64,000 nucleotides of DNA, from assembly GCA_964035545.1 (NCBI GenBank), contig OZ037767.1, positions 13,387,301-13,451,300 on the forward strand. Reading direction: 5' to 3'. Each line of letters starts with the position of its first letter. The first letter of the stretch is position 1. Both the position numbers and the translations under genes were made by a program. Below, in pieces: positions 13,701 through 38,300 of this stretch. This stretch comes from Bugula neritina (Eukaryota; Bryozoa; Gymnolaemata; Cheilostomatida; Bugulidae). The notes beneath the pieces were generated by a model, which worked only from the letters and a program-made list of their open reading frames with translations, ran no database searches and was not told where the DNA came from.

Positions 13701-15797
13701 AGAGTCAACTTTATTTTATTTCTCATTCCACAGCTATTTTATCAAATTTCATTACTGAAGAATATGATTAACTATTACTAGTAACTGACTACCATTAACT
13801 ATTACTAGTAACTGACTATCATTAACTATTACTAGTAACTGACTATCATTAACTATTACTAATAACTACTACTAGTAACTCTTACTGCCTACATGTCACT
13901 ATTAAACCTGTGTGCTGATTCTTGCGTCATAAAGAGGAAAGAGAAACAGGTTCTGATGAACTAGTGTTGGACTGGACTATTAAATACAGAATTAGTGACA
14001 GGTAAAATCTTACCTTATATTCAAATTTTCCCTCTTCTACCTACAAAACATAAACATAGCCTCAGTTACTTTATTGAGAAGAATGGATTTAAACAGGGGA
14101 GGGGGGGTGTTTTTATATATATTCCCGTAAAGACCTGCTAGTGTGGTGGTCATGTTTTGTGTAAATAAGGCAGAAATAAATATATATCTTCAAATTACGA
14201 GAAAATGAACAAATAATGTAGGGAAGTAGTACAAGCATCATCTTGAACTGATTACTCTATTTGCTACTCAAAGTTTGAAAGTTTCTATCTTGAGATGAGA
14301 ATGTAGACATTAATGTACCTAGCCTTTGTTAATATCTACGAATAAATAATAAGCTCTGAGGCTACACAGATTTCTTTTTTTTAAGAAAGAGGTGTGGTCT
14401 AGTGGCTAAAACTCTAGTCTAAACTGTCCCCAACCATATTGCCAGAATGGTGAAAGACAGAAAAAAACTCCATTTTAGTAGCTGTACTAGTGAATGAGTG
14501 AAGTTCACCTTAGCATATCCACCTTAGGCTATATTCTTAATGAAGGCATTAGCCTATTTATAGTAGACTTTGGAGTTAACCTGAATATGGTAAACTCCTA
14601 TTAACCGAACATGGTTGTATATAAGTTCACGTCCCACAATACGGCATAGAGCGTAATGTAATCTAATGCAATATTCCTCGAGTTGGAAAACCCATCAGTC
14701 AAACATGCGAATAGCTTGAAACCAACAGCCAATCAGAATGGTTGATTATAGAAACTGTACACATCATCAGCTGATGGGATTTTACACTTGAAATGAAATG
14801 TAAGATTTATTAACCTGAAGGTTTATTTATTGAGAATTGGGTTAGTCAATGGCGTGAACTTAACCTTGAGTGTAATGACTTTTTGCACACAAAGACAAAT
14901 GTAATGAATAAACTTGATGTCACATCCACTATAACAATGAACATTGTTAACAAAGAACTTCAACAAAACATCAATTTTCAGAAATTTCTAAATCAAACTA
15001 TATTTTATGCTCAAAGAACTTGCAAAGGTAAACTAACGTTTTAAAGTTTCAACAAGTCATTTCCAAACTTATAGAAAATATTACTTGAGAGTTTAAAGCA
15101 GACACAAATACATAGTACAGTATACTAGTAACTATGTTGATAGAGTTACTTGAAACACAGAAGTCTATCATAAAACATAGTTTAACAACACTAACAATGC
15201 AATGTGCCAAACCAAAACACAAAATAATAAACATTTCAAGCAAACAACAGCTGAGTAAGTGAGTGAGTAAATAGTGAGTAAGTGAGTGAGTAAATAGTGA
15301 TTAAGTGAGTGAGTGAGTTAATAGTGATTAAGTGAGTGAGTGAATAGTGAGTAAGTGAGTGAGTGAATAGTGAGTAAGTGAGTGAGTGAATGAATAGTGA
15401 GTCAGTGAGTGAGTGAGTTAATAGTGATTAAGTGAGTGAGTGTATAGTGATTAAGTGAGTGAGTGAGTGAATAGCGAGTAAGTGAGTGAGTGAGTTAATA
15501 GTGATTAAGTGAGTGAGTGAATAGTGATTAAGTGAGTGAGTGAGTGAATAGTGAGTGAGTGAGTGAATAGTGAGCAAGAAAGTGAGCGAGTGAATGAGAG
15601 AGAGCGAAATAGAAAGAGAGGGGAGTCAAGAGGAGAAAAAGACATATAAAAAGAGAGCCGAACAAACTGACCTCTGGTGGCAGAGAGCAGTAGTCTGAAT
15701 CAGCTGACTTCATCATGCTGGTGTATGTCTGTGTCTCAGATGGCTGCCGACGTCTCTTTCTGTCCTTCATGTATTGACACAGTTCATTTGGTGCCAT
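7748..15797 (-). CDS. GTPBP2: GTP-binding protein 2-like GTPase
   Basis: Complete 11-exon gene, 644 aa (human GTPBP2 is about 600). Exons, high to low: 15797-15672, 14040-14014 (27 nt), 13687-13503, 12503-12407, 12009-11812, 11419-11245, 11008-10792, 10113-9913, 9228-9045, 8687-8526, 8110-7748; every junction is in phase. It belongs to the GTPBP1/GTPBP2 branch of translational GTPases, linked to ribosome rescue or quality control. Visible: G1 GNVDSGKST at about residues 155-163, G3 DVPGH at 236-240, G4 TKID at 292-295, then the beta-barrel domains. [23 protein letters not shown] and the run [19 protein letters not shown] resemble GTPBP2 more than GTPBP1. The C-terminal 60 residues are Ser/Asp-rich. 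The ATG at 15797 has a good context (AAGGATGG). Confidence 0.93.
13768..13890. repeat. 27-bp tandem repeat in GTPBP2-like intron
   Basis: Between three and four units containing AACTATTACTAGTAACTGAC lie just upstream (in gene sense) of the 185-nt exon. Units differ by single bases. Confidence 0.75.
15247..15597. repeat. GTGA/GAAT minisatellite in GTPBP2-like intron 1
   Basis: About 350 bp of alternating GTGAGTGAGTGA and ATAGTGATTAA or ATAGTGAGTAA blocks. It lies just inside intron 1 of the GTPBP2-like gene. Confidence 0.85.
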
Positions 15798-17374
15798 CCT
15801 TATAGCACCTACATCATTATTACACTTAACTTTGAACTGGTGTCACATAAGTGTAAAGAACAGCCATAAGTAAATATTTTGAATAGTACACTCAGTAACT
15901 AGTATAGACTATTACCATGTTACTAATTTACTAGTAAATTAGAATTTATTATTATTATTAACAAACTAATTATATGCTAGAAAACCTCAACACTATTATT
16001 CTTTGAATAAGCTGAATTTTTTCAGTAAAAATCCTTAAATTAATATTATATTTTATATTTATTACACACATATTATACTTTATAGTAAATATAAAGATAA
16101 ACATAAGGGTAACTATGAGTCTAACAACTACAAGTGACAGAGTGATACACCATAACTTAAGTCAATTTTTACATAATACTATTAGTATTACAGTAATACT
16201 ATTAGTAATAGTATTACTAATGCTAATAGCAATACTAATACTGCTGGCATTACTTATAGTTATAGTAATACTAATAGTAATTAATAGTAATACTAATAGT
16301 AACTGTAAGAAGTTCAAGCTGGTGGCTTACTCTTAGAGTTAGTCTTACTTTCAGTTTTACTTAGACATTCACATTTTGATTAGGATTATCTAAGCATCGA
16401 TTACATTTACTAATAATAATACTCATAATCATACTTTAAGTGCATTACTATTACTATTAGTATTATATGTACAGTATTACTATTACAGTTAGTGAGTTAC
16501 TATTACTATTAGTATTAGTATCAGATTTAGTGTTCCTTAGAATATTTGAAATTATTCTTAGTTATAAGTTAACAAGTTATACTTAATTTTATAGTAAATT
16601 ATTTATCTGTTAGTGTTACATGATGATGATTACTGTTAAATTTACATGAAGCGATCATGAAGTTGAACAGATTGAGATACATTTTGATTTACAATTAGTA
16701 TTACTGATTTAGTGTTTAGTCTTACACTTACAGTTAGACTTGAAGTTAGACTTAGTGTTACAGTGACAGGTTGAAATTCAAATTGTATATCATTATTATC
16801 ATCAGTTATGATATCAACGATTATAATAGATCAAGTTGAATTAATAATAATGAAGGGCAGTAAATAACGTCGTAGTATTTATAATCACTGGTATATTTAA
16901 TTTGGTAGTCTAAGTTATTTTTACGAAAATATTGCTACCAATTTCGTCAGACAACGAATACAAAAATTTCACTCGATTGTGTAACGATTATAACCTATGA
17001 GCTCCCAATTTATTGCGCGATGACGTTGTTTGACGGAGAAATTTGGCCGATAACATTTGTAAGAGGACAACTCTGTAGTAAACTAGTTCACCACAAAAAG
17101 GAGACAAATCCTAAATTGTATGGTAGTTGAGGAAGGGTAGGCCCGTAGCTTGTAATAAATAATTATAATATTATAATATATGTAAATAATTTTGTTGAAA
17201 TATTTTACAGAACATTATCTGGTTCAAGCAGCCAACTCTACTCTCTCAGATTTTAACTTTGTGTCCTGTTTTTTTTCAATCATTTCAATAGCTTCAACTA
17301 AGCAAGAACTTGATACGGCATTATATTATACAATTAATGATAATAACTGATACAGCATTACATAATGAAGTGGC

Positions 17375-17600
17375 TGTGGGAAGTATACCCCTCAGTACCC
17401 CCTACCTAGTACCTACAATATATTATGAGGCAAATAATGCCTCAAGGACGACAACTCCGTTGGCAATGCCGCAGTCCCGTGCGGCACCGCATCACTAGCT
17501 CTCTACGGTGACACTGCCGGAACCTTATCCTAACCAATCAAGATCAACCCCTCATATATAAACAATGCCTTCCGGCGCCCAATGCAGTTGAGACGATAGT
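17375..17600 (+). repeat. LTR-like dispersed repeat, copy A
   Basis: Starts TGTGGGAAGTATAC. It contains ATGCCGCAGTCCCGTGCGGC, a GGTGACAC block, a TATA-like CATATATAAACA and then CCTTCCGGCGCCCA. The same ordered blocks occur inverted at 54919-55146, including the near-palindromic GCCGCAG..CTGCGGC type core and CGCCTTCCGGCGCCCA. The TG start and a TATA box followed by a downstream block suggest a solo LTR of an unidentified element; the end is not defined. Confidence 0.6.
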
Positions 17601-18696
17601 TGGTAAGTAAATAGGTTAACTTGTGTAGTATTTACTTCTTGTATCCCTTCTTTTTTTACAATTCTGTATGCGATTTTTAGTGTGCGTAATTGAGATACTA
17701 TTAATACAGTTCTCTCATTAAACATCTACTGGCTCAGTTCTTTACATAACCTCACAGTAAACATGCGGTAATTATTCAAGCACACAATAACATCCTTAAG
17801 AGTAGTGCATAAAACTGCACCAATAATTTATACAACATATTATATACACAAGTTAAAGCTGACATCCTAGCTATAGCAATTACATTAAAAATGATGCAAG
17901 TCTACAGAAAATATGTTAGTTCTTTATCGATCTATAAAATTTCTGGCTCTTTTTTCAATCTTCATATCAGTTTATAATACATAAACTGATTTCAAAACTC
18001 AATTCCGTATAATTCATTTTCATGTCTCTAATAATAAAAAATCAAATTTCAAAAGTTGTGTCTATATGACCGTATAAATGCATTAACCCTATCAAGGGCA
18101 TTTTCATAAACGTGTTATGTTATGGAATAGTTTTTTGACCAAAAGCCTATTTAAGCAGTAACACATATCACACATGTTAGTGCGAGTACCGACGCTATAG
18201 CACAGTTTATTGTAACTTACCTTGTTTATTGTCAGGGTATAGCTACTATATGTTCTACGGAATCTACAAATCCCAAAGCTAACTGACCACCTTGATAAAC
18301 AGTATAAGGTCACATGCTTAAACAACTACATAAAATTGAAAAAACCACACCTTGACTGTTGCTGTATTACAAAGACATTACATAATATTATATTTACTAT
18401 ATATGAGAAAGTAGGAGCTAGTCATGACTTATGAGATAACATTGACATTGCGTTAGCAAACAGCTGTATTTCAATAAAGTGTACAATAAAACAACTTCCA
18501 ATTTATAGTTTTTTGGGGTTTTTTTGTTGATTATTGAATATTCCTGAAATGAGTTGAGATATGAATTCTGTTAAAGTTATTTCCAGGTGGTCATCAATAT
18601 TATCAAATGGTGTAGAATATTTATACTGTATTGATCGCTGCAGTCACTATTCAATTAGAGTCTTATAAATAATGCCCAATATGTGTAGTTATAATA

Positions 18697-18930
18697 GGGA
18701 GCAGCCCGGGTCTAGGGACAAGAGTGTTAGCTAGTAAACATGAAGTCATAAGTTTGAGTCCCCCACCCCACCCCCCCCCCTTCAGTAAAGGCCATTAGTG
18801 ATGTTAGGAAGAGCATCCACTCATAATATTACTCTTGTTCCACATCTGAATAAGTTCTTAGCTCATTTTTAAAAAGAACTTTTTTCATTAGGGGTTCTCA
18901 CAGGGATAGTGACTATAAACTTGCGTGAGT
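18697..18930 (+). repeat. tRNA-derived SINE
   Basis: Starts GGGAGCAGCCCGGGTCTAGG (degenerate A box). It continues through a B-box region (AAGTTTGAGTCCC) and the shared core 'aggccattagtgatgttagg', and ends GGATAGTGACTATAAACTTG then CGTGAGT. The flanks carry an approximate short direct repeat (GTAGTTATA on both sides). Confidence 0.75.
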
Positions 18931-20212
18931 ACTGGTAGTTATACTAGTATATTTTATGCAGCAAACTCGGATATTATATAACATGGAGCTATATAACCAG
19001 GTTAAAAGAGGCGTCATCATGGTAGACACAATTCCTAAATGTAAGGAGAGATTTATGGGAAAAGGGCGTTATAAACATTACTGCACATTTCATCATAATA
19101 ATATTATATGAAGAATTTCAATTATAATTACCATTTATGCACAGCACGATTTCTTATTGATGGATCATGAGTAGTGAGATCTTGGGGAAACCCATTCTAT
19201 TGCTTGTTTCTATATACCAGCTTGTCATAGTCGCATATAAAATGCCAACACTAGGGATAAACTTTTATTCATATGATTTGAATATAAACTTCAAAGTCCA
19301 ATTGTAATGATCAAAATTTTATTTGAATAACAAATCTACATAATCTGTGAAAGCCAGCAGTTAAAAATCAAATTTACACTAATTCAATGAAAATTATTGA
19401 AAATAAAACATCCCTATTGCTATGTAGTATAGACTACATATAAATTCTACCAGCATTTGAATATAACTATAAAAAAAATCATAAAATTCATTCAACTACT
19501 TGCTTATTTAAAAGGAAATGGTTTCACATTATATAATCAGTGAGAAAATGGGATCTGATAGCAAGGTTGGGACGGGTGTCTGTATACCCTTCCCCACCCG
19601 CATTGAGCAAAGATAGAATTAGAAAAATAGATGCAACACTAATGGATATAATACAATTATACGACAATAACAGTTTGAATATTAGCAAAACCCAAAATTC
19701 ACATCAATAACATGGAGTGTATTCTATAGATTGTCTACGCTGTTTTGATTACTTTTAATCTAACTACCAACTAACGGATAAAAGATTGAAATAATTAAAA
19801 TTTATAACTAATAGAAAATTCGACATCATTTATGATAACAAGTCAGCTTCTACAGAAATATTATAATGTGTTCATATAAACCAAGTTCATAGCACAATCC
19901 TGATAGTTACCAGAAGATACCAAGATCCACTCAGCAACATCAGTTCTAGAGCTGTGCACAATCTTGAGCTTGAATTTATGAAAATGAAACTGCATAATTC
20001 ACATTGCTAATAAAAAAGAATTCTCAATGAAATAAGATGACATTTTTAATATCTTTTAGCCATGCAGTAACAACCCAGTCAAATACTATAACATATTAGC
20101 CACAATAACTGTGAAATCAAACATAGAAGTTTCCAATCTAAGAGTATTGTGTATTCAAAAACTAGAGTTTTATTACAGCCATGTTGTAGTTTCCCTGCTT
20201 TAATAAGTAACA

Positions 20213-31987
<11,775 letters not shown>

Positions 31988-32324
31988 ATTTATCTTCTAA
32001 AAAATGGCTGATTCTTACATGTAAGATGTAAATAAAGTGATTCCGCCTTCAATAGTTCATAGCAAGCAACTCACATGCACAAAGGTAGTACCAAAAGGTA
32101 ACATGGAAGCGACATCTGCTAAATTTTGTAGTACACGCTGGAATATTTTAAATAGTTACTTCGTCTGACCAATAGAATTACTGAGGCGAGCTATTGGTAT
32201 GGTAACAGGTGCGCGTATTTTGGCGGGTTAGTGAACAAACCTTCCTCCGCACAACGTTGATTTACTATTTCGAAATATATCAACCGCACCTAAGGGTCGC
32301 TAACAATATATATCCGTTACAAGT
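31988..32324. promoter_or_regulatory. Shared head-to-head promoter, SRCR-ZP (-) and STX6 (+)
   Basis: Only 337 bp separate the two start codons. The interval holds CCAAT at 32169-32173, its inverse ATTGG at 32193-32197, and TTTTGGCGGG at about 32218-32227, which fits the E2F consensus. A CCAAT box facing each gene and no clear TATA box suit a bidirectional promoter. This is inference from spacing and motifs. Confidence 0.6.
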
Positions 32325-35300
32325 ATGGCTAAGGAAGATCCCTATTTTGTAGTCAGAGAGTATGTTTGATATTAATATTTATATATCATTACGCTCCGTT
32401 GCATTGTACAATCGATATTACAATAAAGTATTTTTTATTTGTATAAAGTAGTATTTGCCTGTTTATTTTAACCCCTTCAATGTGACATCGTTCAATTTTA
32501 AAGATCATGAAATTCCAATTGAAATTATTATTATTACAAATTGAAATACATTTTGATTTACAATTTTAATTTGAATTTCATGATCTATTGTATAAGTGAC
32601 TATAAGTATAACTTGAAGTTAAACAATAAGTATAAGATTAAATATAAGTATACTGTATAAGTACAACATTAACTTTAAGAATAATTTTAACTAATAGTTC
32701 AACTATTACTATAAGTATAAGTATAAGAAATAAAAATGAACTCAAAAAAAATTAACAATGAGTTAAAGGCGGTAAGCTTCCAGGTTATTTATTACATTTG
32801 AGCAAAAGTTTGCATGCTTTTCAACTGTTTTATCAGCATTTTATCCAATTTCTTATACGAAAACACTACAAAAATGTAAGTAAAAGTGGTCATATTAGGT
32901 GTCTTGGACTTGCCCAGACTTGCCCGCGAGCGTGCCCTCCGTGTCCTATTCTGACGTGGGGATGGCAAAATAGCCCTATTGTAGCGTGAGTTTATATCGC
33001 GTAAAGTTATTAAGAAGCGGGTTTGTCACAGATTCTCGTTATTCGTAGTTCAAATCACATGAATGTTACTCTTCGGGCGGCTACTAATAACTAACGTTAG
33101 CTACGCAACATCAAGAAAGGTAACTAATTTGACTGTTTTCAAATGGACTATTCCATTTCGCTAGTTTGTAACTTGCTGTAAATCACAAAATAATTATTTT
33201 CCCTATTTTAATTTCAATTATCATGTCGACCACACTACCAGAAAATTACTCTTAAATATGCAGTAAATGATGATTTTCAACCGTTTTGTGATGAATTATA
33301 GGTTAGTAGTTGTCTACGTAAAACCAAGTTTTAAAATTTGTAACTGAATCAGTGAAACTAAATCACAGTATCAGTATGACTATGAGTATCACTAGTCTAT
33401 CACTATGACTATGAGTATGTCTATGACTCTCACTCTAACTCTAAGTCTATGACTGTCGCCTATTGGTGAACTATTATTAATAATATTCAATGGTTATATT
33501 TATTAATACTATTATCAGTCATAATGATAATCATAATCATATGACAGTATCAGTTACGGAGCAGAATCAGTTTCGAAACTATTACTTATAATATTAGTTA
33601 TAACTATAAGTATAAGTTATACCAATAGCTATATTTATATTAATATAAATATTTATATTCATAGTAATACTAATAACAAATGTAAAATTATTATGTTAAT
33701 AGTTATACTTGTAAGTTATAATATAAAACAAACGACACAAGTATTAATTTGAACTGCTGGTCTTAAAATAAAAAGTAAAATAAATAATAATATAAATAAT
33801 AAAATATAAATTATAATAATTTAATTATACTAATACTAATAGCAATACTTATACAGTAATATAATTATAATAAATTTATAAAATTTAAACAACTTTAAAT
33901 TTAAGGAACAACTTTAAATACAAACAAAGATAATATTAAATAATTATAATCATAATGATCATAACAATAAATATAATTATGATTCCAATAATTATCAATA
34001 TATTATATAATATTTAAATTATTTTAATTTATAATTATAATCATAAATTGTATAGTTATAGTGAATAAATTCAATTTGACATAACTATAATATTATAAAG
34101 CAGTCAGCCTATCTCTAATTCTGATTGAAATTCAGATTGTTATGACTGTATCATTATTCACTAACTCTAAGAGTAAGTGGCTACAATTATTAGTATCAAT
34201 GTTGTGTTAGAGTACTATACCCATTGGAATTTTGATATATCCATTATATTTACAACTCTGCCTGTTACAGCTATTAATAAATTGAACCAAAATACCAACA
34301 GTGCCTAATCATCGCCTTATTTATAAAATAATCACAATCATAATGCTCAAGTTAATAGATTGGAAATTATTGAAAATTATGTTGATGCCAATATAAATAT
34401 GACATTGTATGCATCCAAGTAGTGATGTTGTAATATATCTTGGAAGATAATTACATTATAATAAGAGTTAAATTCCTCTAAGTAACTTTTTTGCAATTAT
34501 TCCTTAGAATAACTATAACTTATACTCCTAACATTTAATAGCGCATTAGTTTTAGATTGAGCTACTAATTGTATTTATTGCATGTGAAAGTTAGTTATTC
34601 TCCGCCAGCTGCATGAATGTGACTGGTAAATTTTGTAACCTTTGGCAGTAATAACTTGGTAGCATAAATTAGACACATTTTTATGAAAATACATAATTTT
34701 AATGCTATAGCTGCTAGTAATTCTAATGGGTGTAATAATATTACTTTCACCAGCATTAATTTTTACTTTGTTCATGCTTCATAAAGCGTTTTCTAAATTC
34801 TTTTTTGAATAAATATACATATAATGTGCTGAATAGATTACATATGTTGGGGTTCTTCCTATACTGCAGCTCAGCCTACACTCCCCGCCACAAATGTTCC
34901 TAAACTACTAGCTTCATCAGGATACAGATTGATGGAGCTGTATTGATAAAAACTTCTCTTTTTAGCAGTAGAGGCATCATGAAAAAAAGGCAAGTATTTT
35001 ACTCAATAAGAATTCGGTTTTTTACTTCTACAAATTTGATAGCCTACACGATTCTATTTAAATGGAAACTGGTCTGACATAATGTGTCTGCAATTTATTA
35101 GTTATAATATAGTAAATACTATGCAGGCCTATAGATCAAATGGCTCAAAAAAAATTAAATAAAACATTACACAATGCTGTATTTATTAGCAATGTAATAC
35201 TTAGCAACTAATTTCACATTATCATTGTTTGCAAAGTTTTATATATCTACATATGTTTGTTCAATTCAGTGTTCTGAAGTAGAAGGTTCCAACAGCAGGG

Positions 35301-38300
35301 AAAAGCCTTGAACAAGATATTATGTTCTACATCTCCAACTCATTTTAACTTTGCTGGTCAGTTCATTGTGTATCTGGAGCATAGTTTTGTATTTTCAAGT
35401 AGTCCATCAGATACCTTTGTAGGTAGTAAAGATTAAAATGTTTGTGCAATGATGTCCATAATGTTGAACTGATTTATTGAAACTAAAACTGTTCTTAATT
35501 ATAACAAAACTTGACAATCTTTACATAAAGAATAATGTCCTATAATCTATCTTCATTGTAAACAAAATTAGAAAGTTCCACATCAGCAAATTGTTTATCA
35601 TCATCTGTAGGTGGAAGAAGCTTGCACTCAGTTATAAAGGCAAGCTGACGGTGGTTTTCTTTGCCTTCTATGAAGATTTGGAAAGAGCCAGAAAATTAAT
35701 ACTCTATAACTGCAAAACCATGTTGTAGTGTCTTGTGTTATTGATTGAATCATCTAAAAGAAAAATTGTTGTATCATTATAATTTTACTGTTAATGAATT
35801 AGCAAATCTACTTATCTTGGTAAATATATTCAAGAACAAATACTATAGTGTAACTCAGTTTTGGTTATGTGTATGCTCCTTAAGCAAATTTACAGCAGAT
35901 ATCAAACTATATATTAGAGACTGATATAGGAATTAAATTTAAGCTAACCATGATGATGTAAATAGCTGTTGTATGTGACTTCGAGAACTCTGCTGGCCAT
36001 GTCAGTTCAAATACACCAGGGTGATCTGTTACGAATTTCATGTCATTATTGAAATTCAGCTTTTTCAAGTGCCTCTTCACAACTCTGGCAGCATTCTGAC
36101 TGCTCCTTAGCTTTCTGCGCCTGAAATTTCTTCTACTTGCACCATTCTTCTATTGGTGGAATGTTAGCCTATAACAAACAGGTGTACCAAAGCTAAAAAA
36201 AATATCTAATTCACTGCACTAGGATATTATTCAACTCATTTAAATTTAACATATAGCAGTAAAACAATCACATAATTGTTTTTATTTTATCAGCTTTACT
36301 TTACAAAGCTGAACCATATAATTTAGTAACTTGTCACCATAATAAACTTTGTACAACATACAAATTGAAAACCTGATGTGATTGCTTTTTTAATAGAATA
36401 TACATCAAAAACATGTTACTTTGATAAGCGTGTTTATAATAAAAGTATTAAACCAGTTTGAAAAGATTATTTTGTTATATAAGGGATCACAAAACTACAT
36501 CATTTTAGACCTGTAGCTCAATGTTCCTCAAGCAACGGGCTGCTATGACTAATTAATTTTCTATCATTGCATTTGATTGTTCTACTCATAGTGTATTGGC
36601 GAATTAAAATTATTGGTAATTTAATGTATATTTTAGCTACCTCTGTACAATCAATGTCATAGTAATATCAATTAGGTTTTAAATTTCACTGAGTTTATAG
36701 TAAATTACTGCAACCGTTACATAACATTTGGCTAGTTCTCTAGTTCATTAAATAACCATACGAACTTAAATTTACAACATGACAAAACACACAAAGCAAA
36801 ATTAAAATAAGCATATTATGAACCAATGTAAATGATAAGCGATAATGCTGTTATAAAACATAAATTATCAAATTGAAATAGTTATTATTACTATTAGTAT
36901 TACTATCATTATAACAACTATAACTATTATTAGTATTACTATTACTATTAGTATTAGTATTAGCAAATTAGTAGTAAAAAATGAGTAGAGCTCAACATAT
37001 ACAATCTAGCTTACTATAAAAGTAGAAGTAGAACTTTTAAAACTATCATCTGCATCATTATCAGAACTATGAGTAATACTAGTAGTTGTACTAATAGTAA
37101 TACTAATTATTAATACTAATAGTATCACTATGAGTATGAGACTTGGGCTGGCAGTGATTATCAGTATCAGCATCGTCATAGTCAAAAGTTACAAGAATTA
37201 GAAGCCATATTCATATTCATAGTAATAGTCAATCATTGATTGAGTTAATGTCATAGTGATACTCATACTCATAATTAATTTATACGATACTCATACTCAT
37301 AGTGATAGTGATACTTCACCGTGAATTTAATAATAATTTTAATTTAATATAAATAATAAAATATTATTATTAATATTATCATTGTTGCTAATATTATGTC
37401 TTACTCTTAGTCTAACAGCAGCTCTATGAAGAAGTTAAACATAACTGATAAAACAAATTTCAAAAATAATACTGCAACAATCAATATAATGTATATCAAA
37501 TTCAATATGCTAGCAACCTAATTTTCAGCTCACTTCATTAACTTTCCGTGCAGTATTGTGAATTGTGATGAAATAAATTTATTAATGGTGACCTTGACAT
37601 CTTCGTCCAAATGCCTTTCACGTCAAGCCCCGAACCAATTTGTAAAAATTTTGGATTTTTTACTTTTGATTATTTTTTACGAAAAGAGCTTCAAAATAAA
37701 TTTAAAAAAAAGTGAGCTGTTGTCCACATGAAAAGAAATATATGAGCTAATTTTCTAAATTCAGGAAGTTACCAGAGGGTCACAATATTTTTTTAAAAAA
37801 ATCTTTATTTTCACGACAAGCTCTATATATTAATATAGAAAAAAAGAAGACAACTCTTTTTTCAGATTTTTCATGCGCCACGGTCACGTCAATATCAGTG
37901 CTATTAACACATATATTTTAATTCATTTTTTCTGGTATATTGAGTTGAGATTTTTTGTATATATTTTGTGAATGCTACTAAAAAAGTATGATCTTTTAAT
38001 TAACAGTAATTGATTTTATCAAAATAACCTGGATGCTTACGATGTTTAAACGATAGGTTCAAGTATTACTATTAGTATTTCTACTACTATTAGTATTGCA
38101 TTTAGTTTTACTCTATTAGTATTAGTGTTAGTATATTCATATTGATATTTAAATTAAAATATAGTTATACTTTAAGTAAAAGTTGTTCGTTACAGTTTAA
38201 CCCAATCACAACATGGCTATGAGTTAATCTTATTCTTATATTAAATTTAATTAATTTCCTATTTATTAGTGTTGCATTTACATAAATAATTAATATGAAT

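Larger units (their letters stand above)
15798..20212. other. Intergenic interval: GTPBP2-like promoter side, repeats, 3' flank of SRCR-ZP gene
   Basis: No exon recognised. It contains the upstream region of the minus-strand GTPBP2-like gene, degenerate TACTAATAGTA-type low-complexity DNA (about 16160-16520), the LTR-like repeat copy at 17375-17600, the SINE at 18697-18930, and AT-rich sequence. TTTATT at 20169-20174 could be the minus-strand poly(A) signal of the SRCR-ZP gene. Confidence 0.6.

Noticed and set aside
14388-14470. Possible tRNA gene (TGGTCTAGTGGCT resembles an A box)
   Set aside because: No matching B box or cloverleaf follows; at best a SINE head fragment.
15247-15597. CRISPR-like regular repeats
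   Set aside because: Direct minisatellite with no unique spacers, inside a eukaryotic intron.
16115-16336. Hydrophobic Ile/Leu-rich frame resembling a membrane protein
   Set aside because: Translation of the TACTAATAGTA low-complexity tract.
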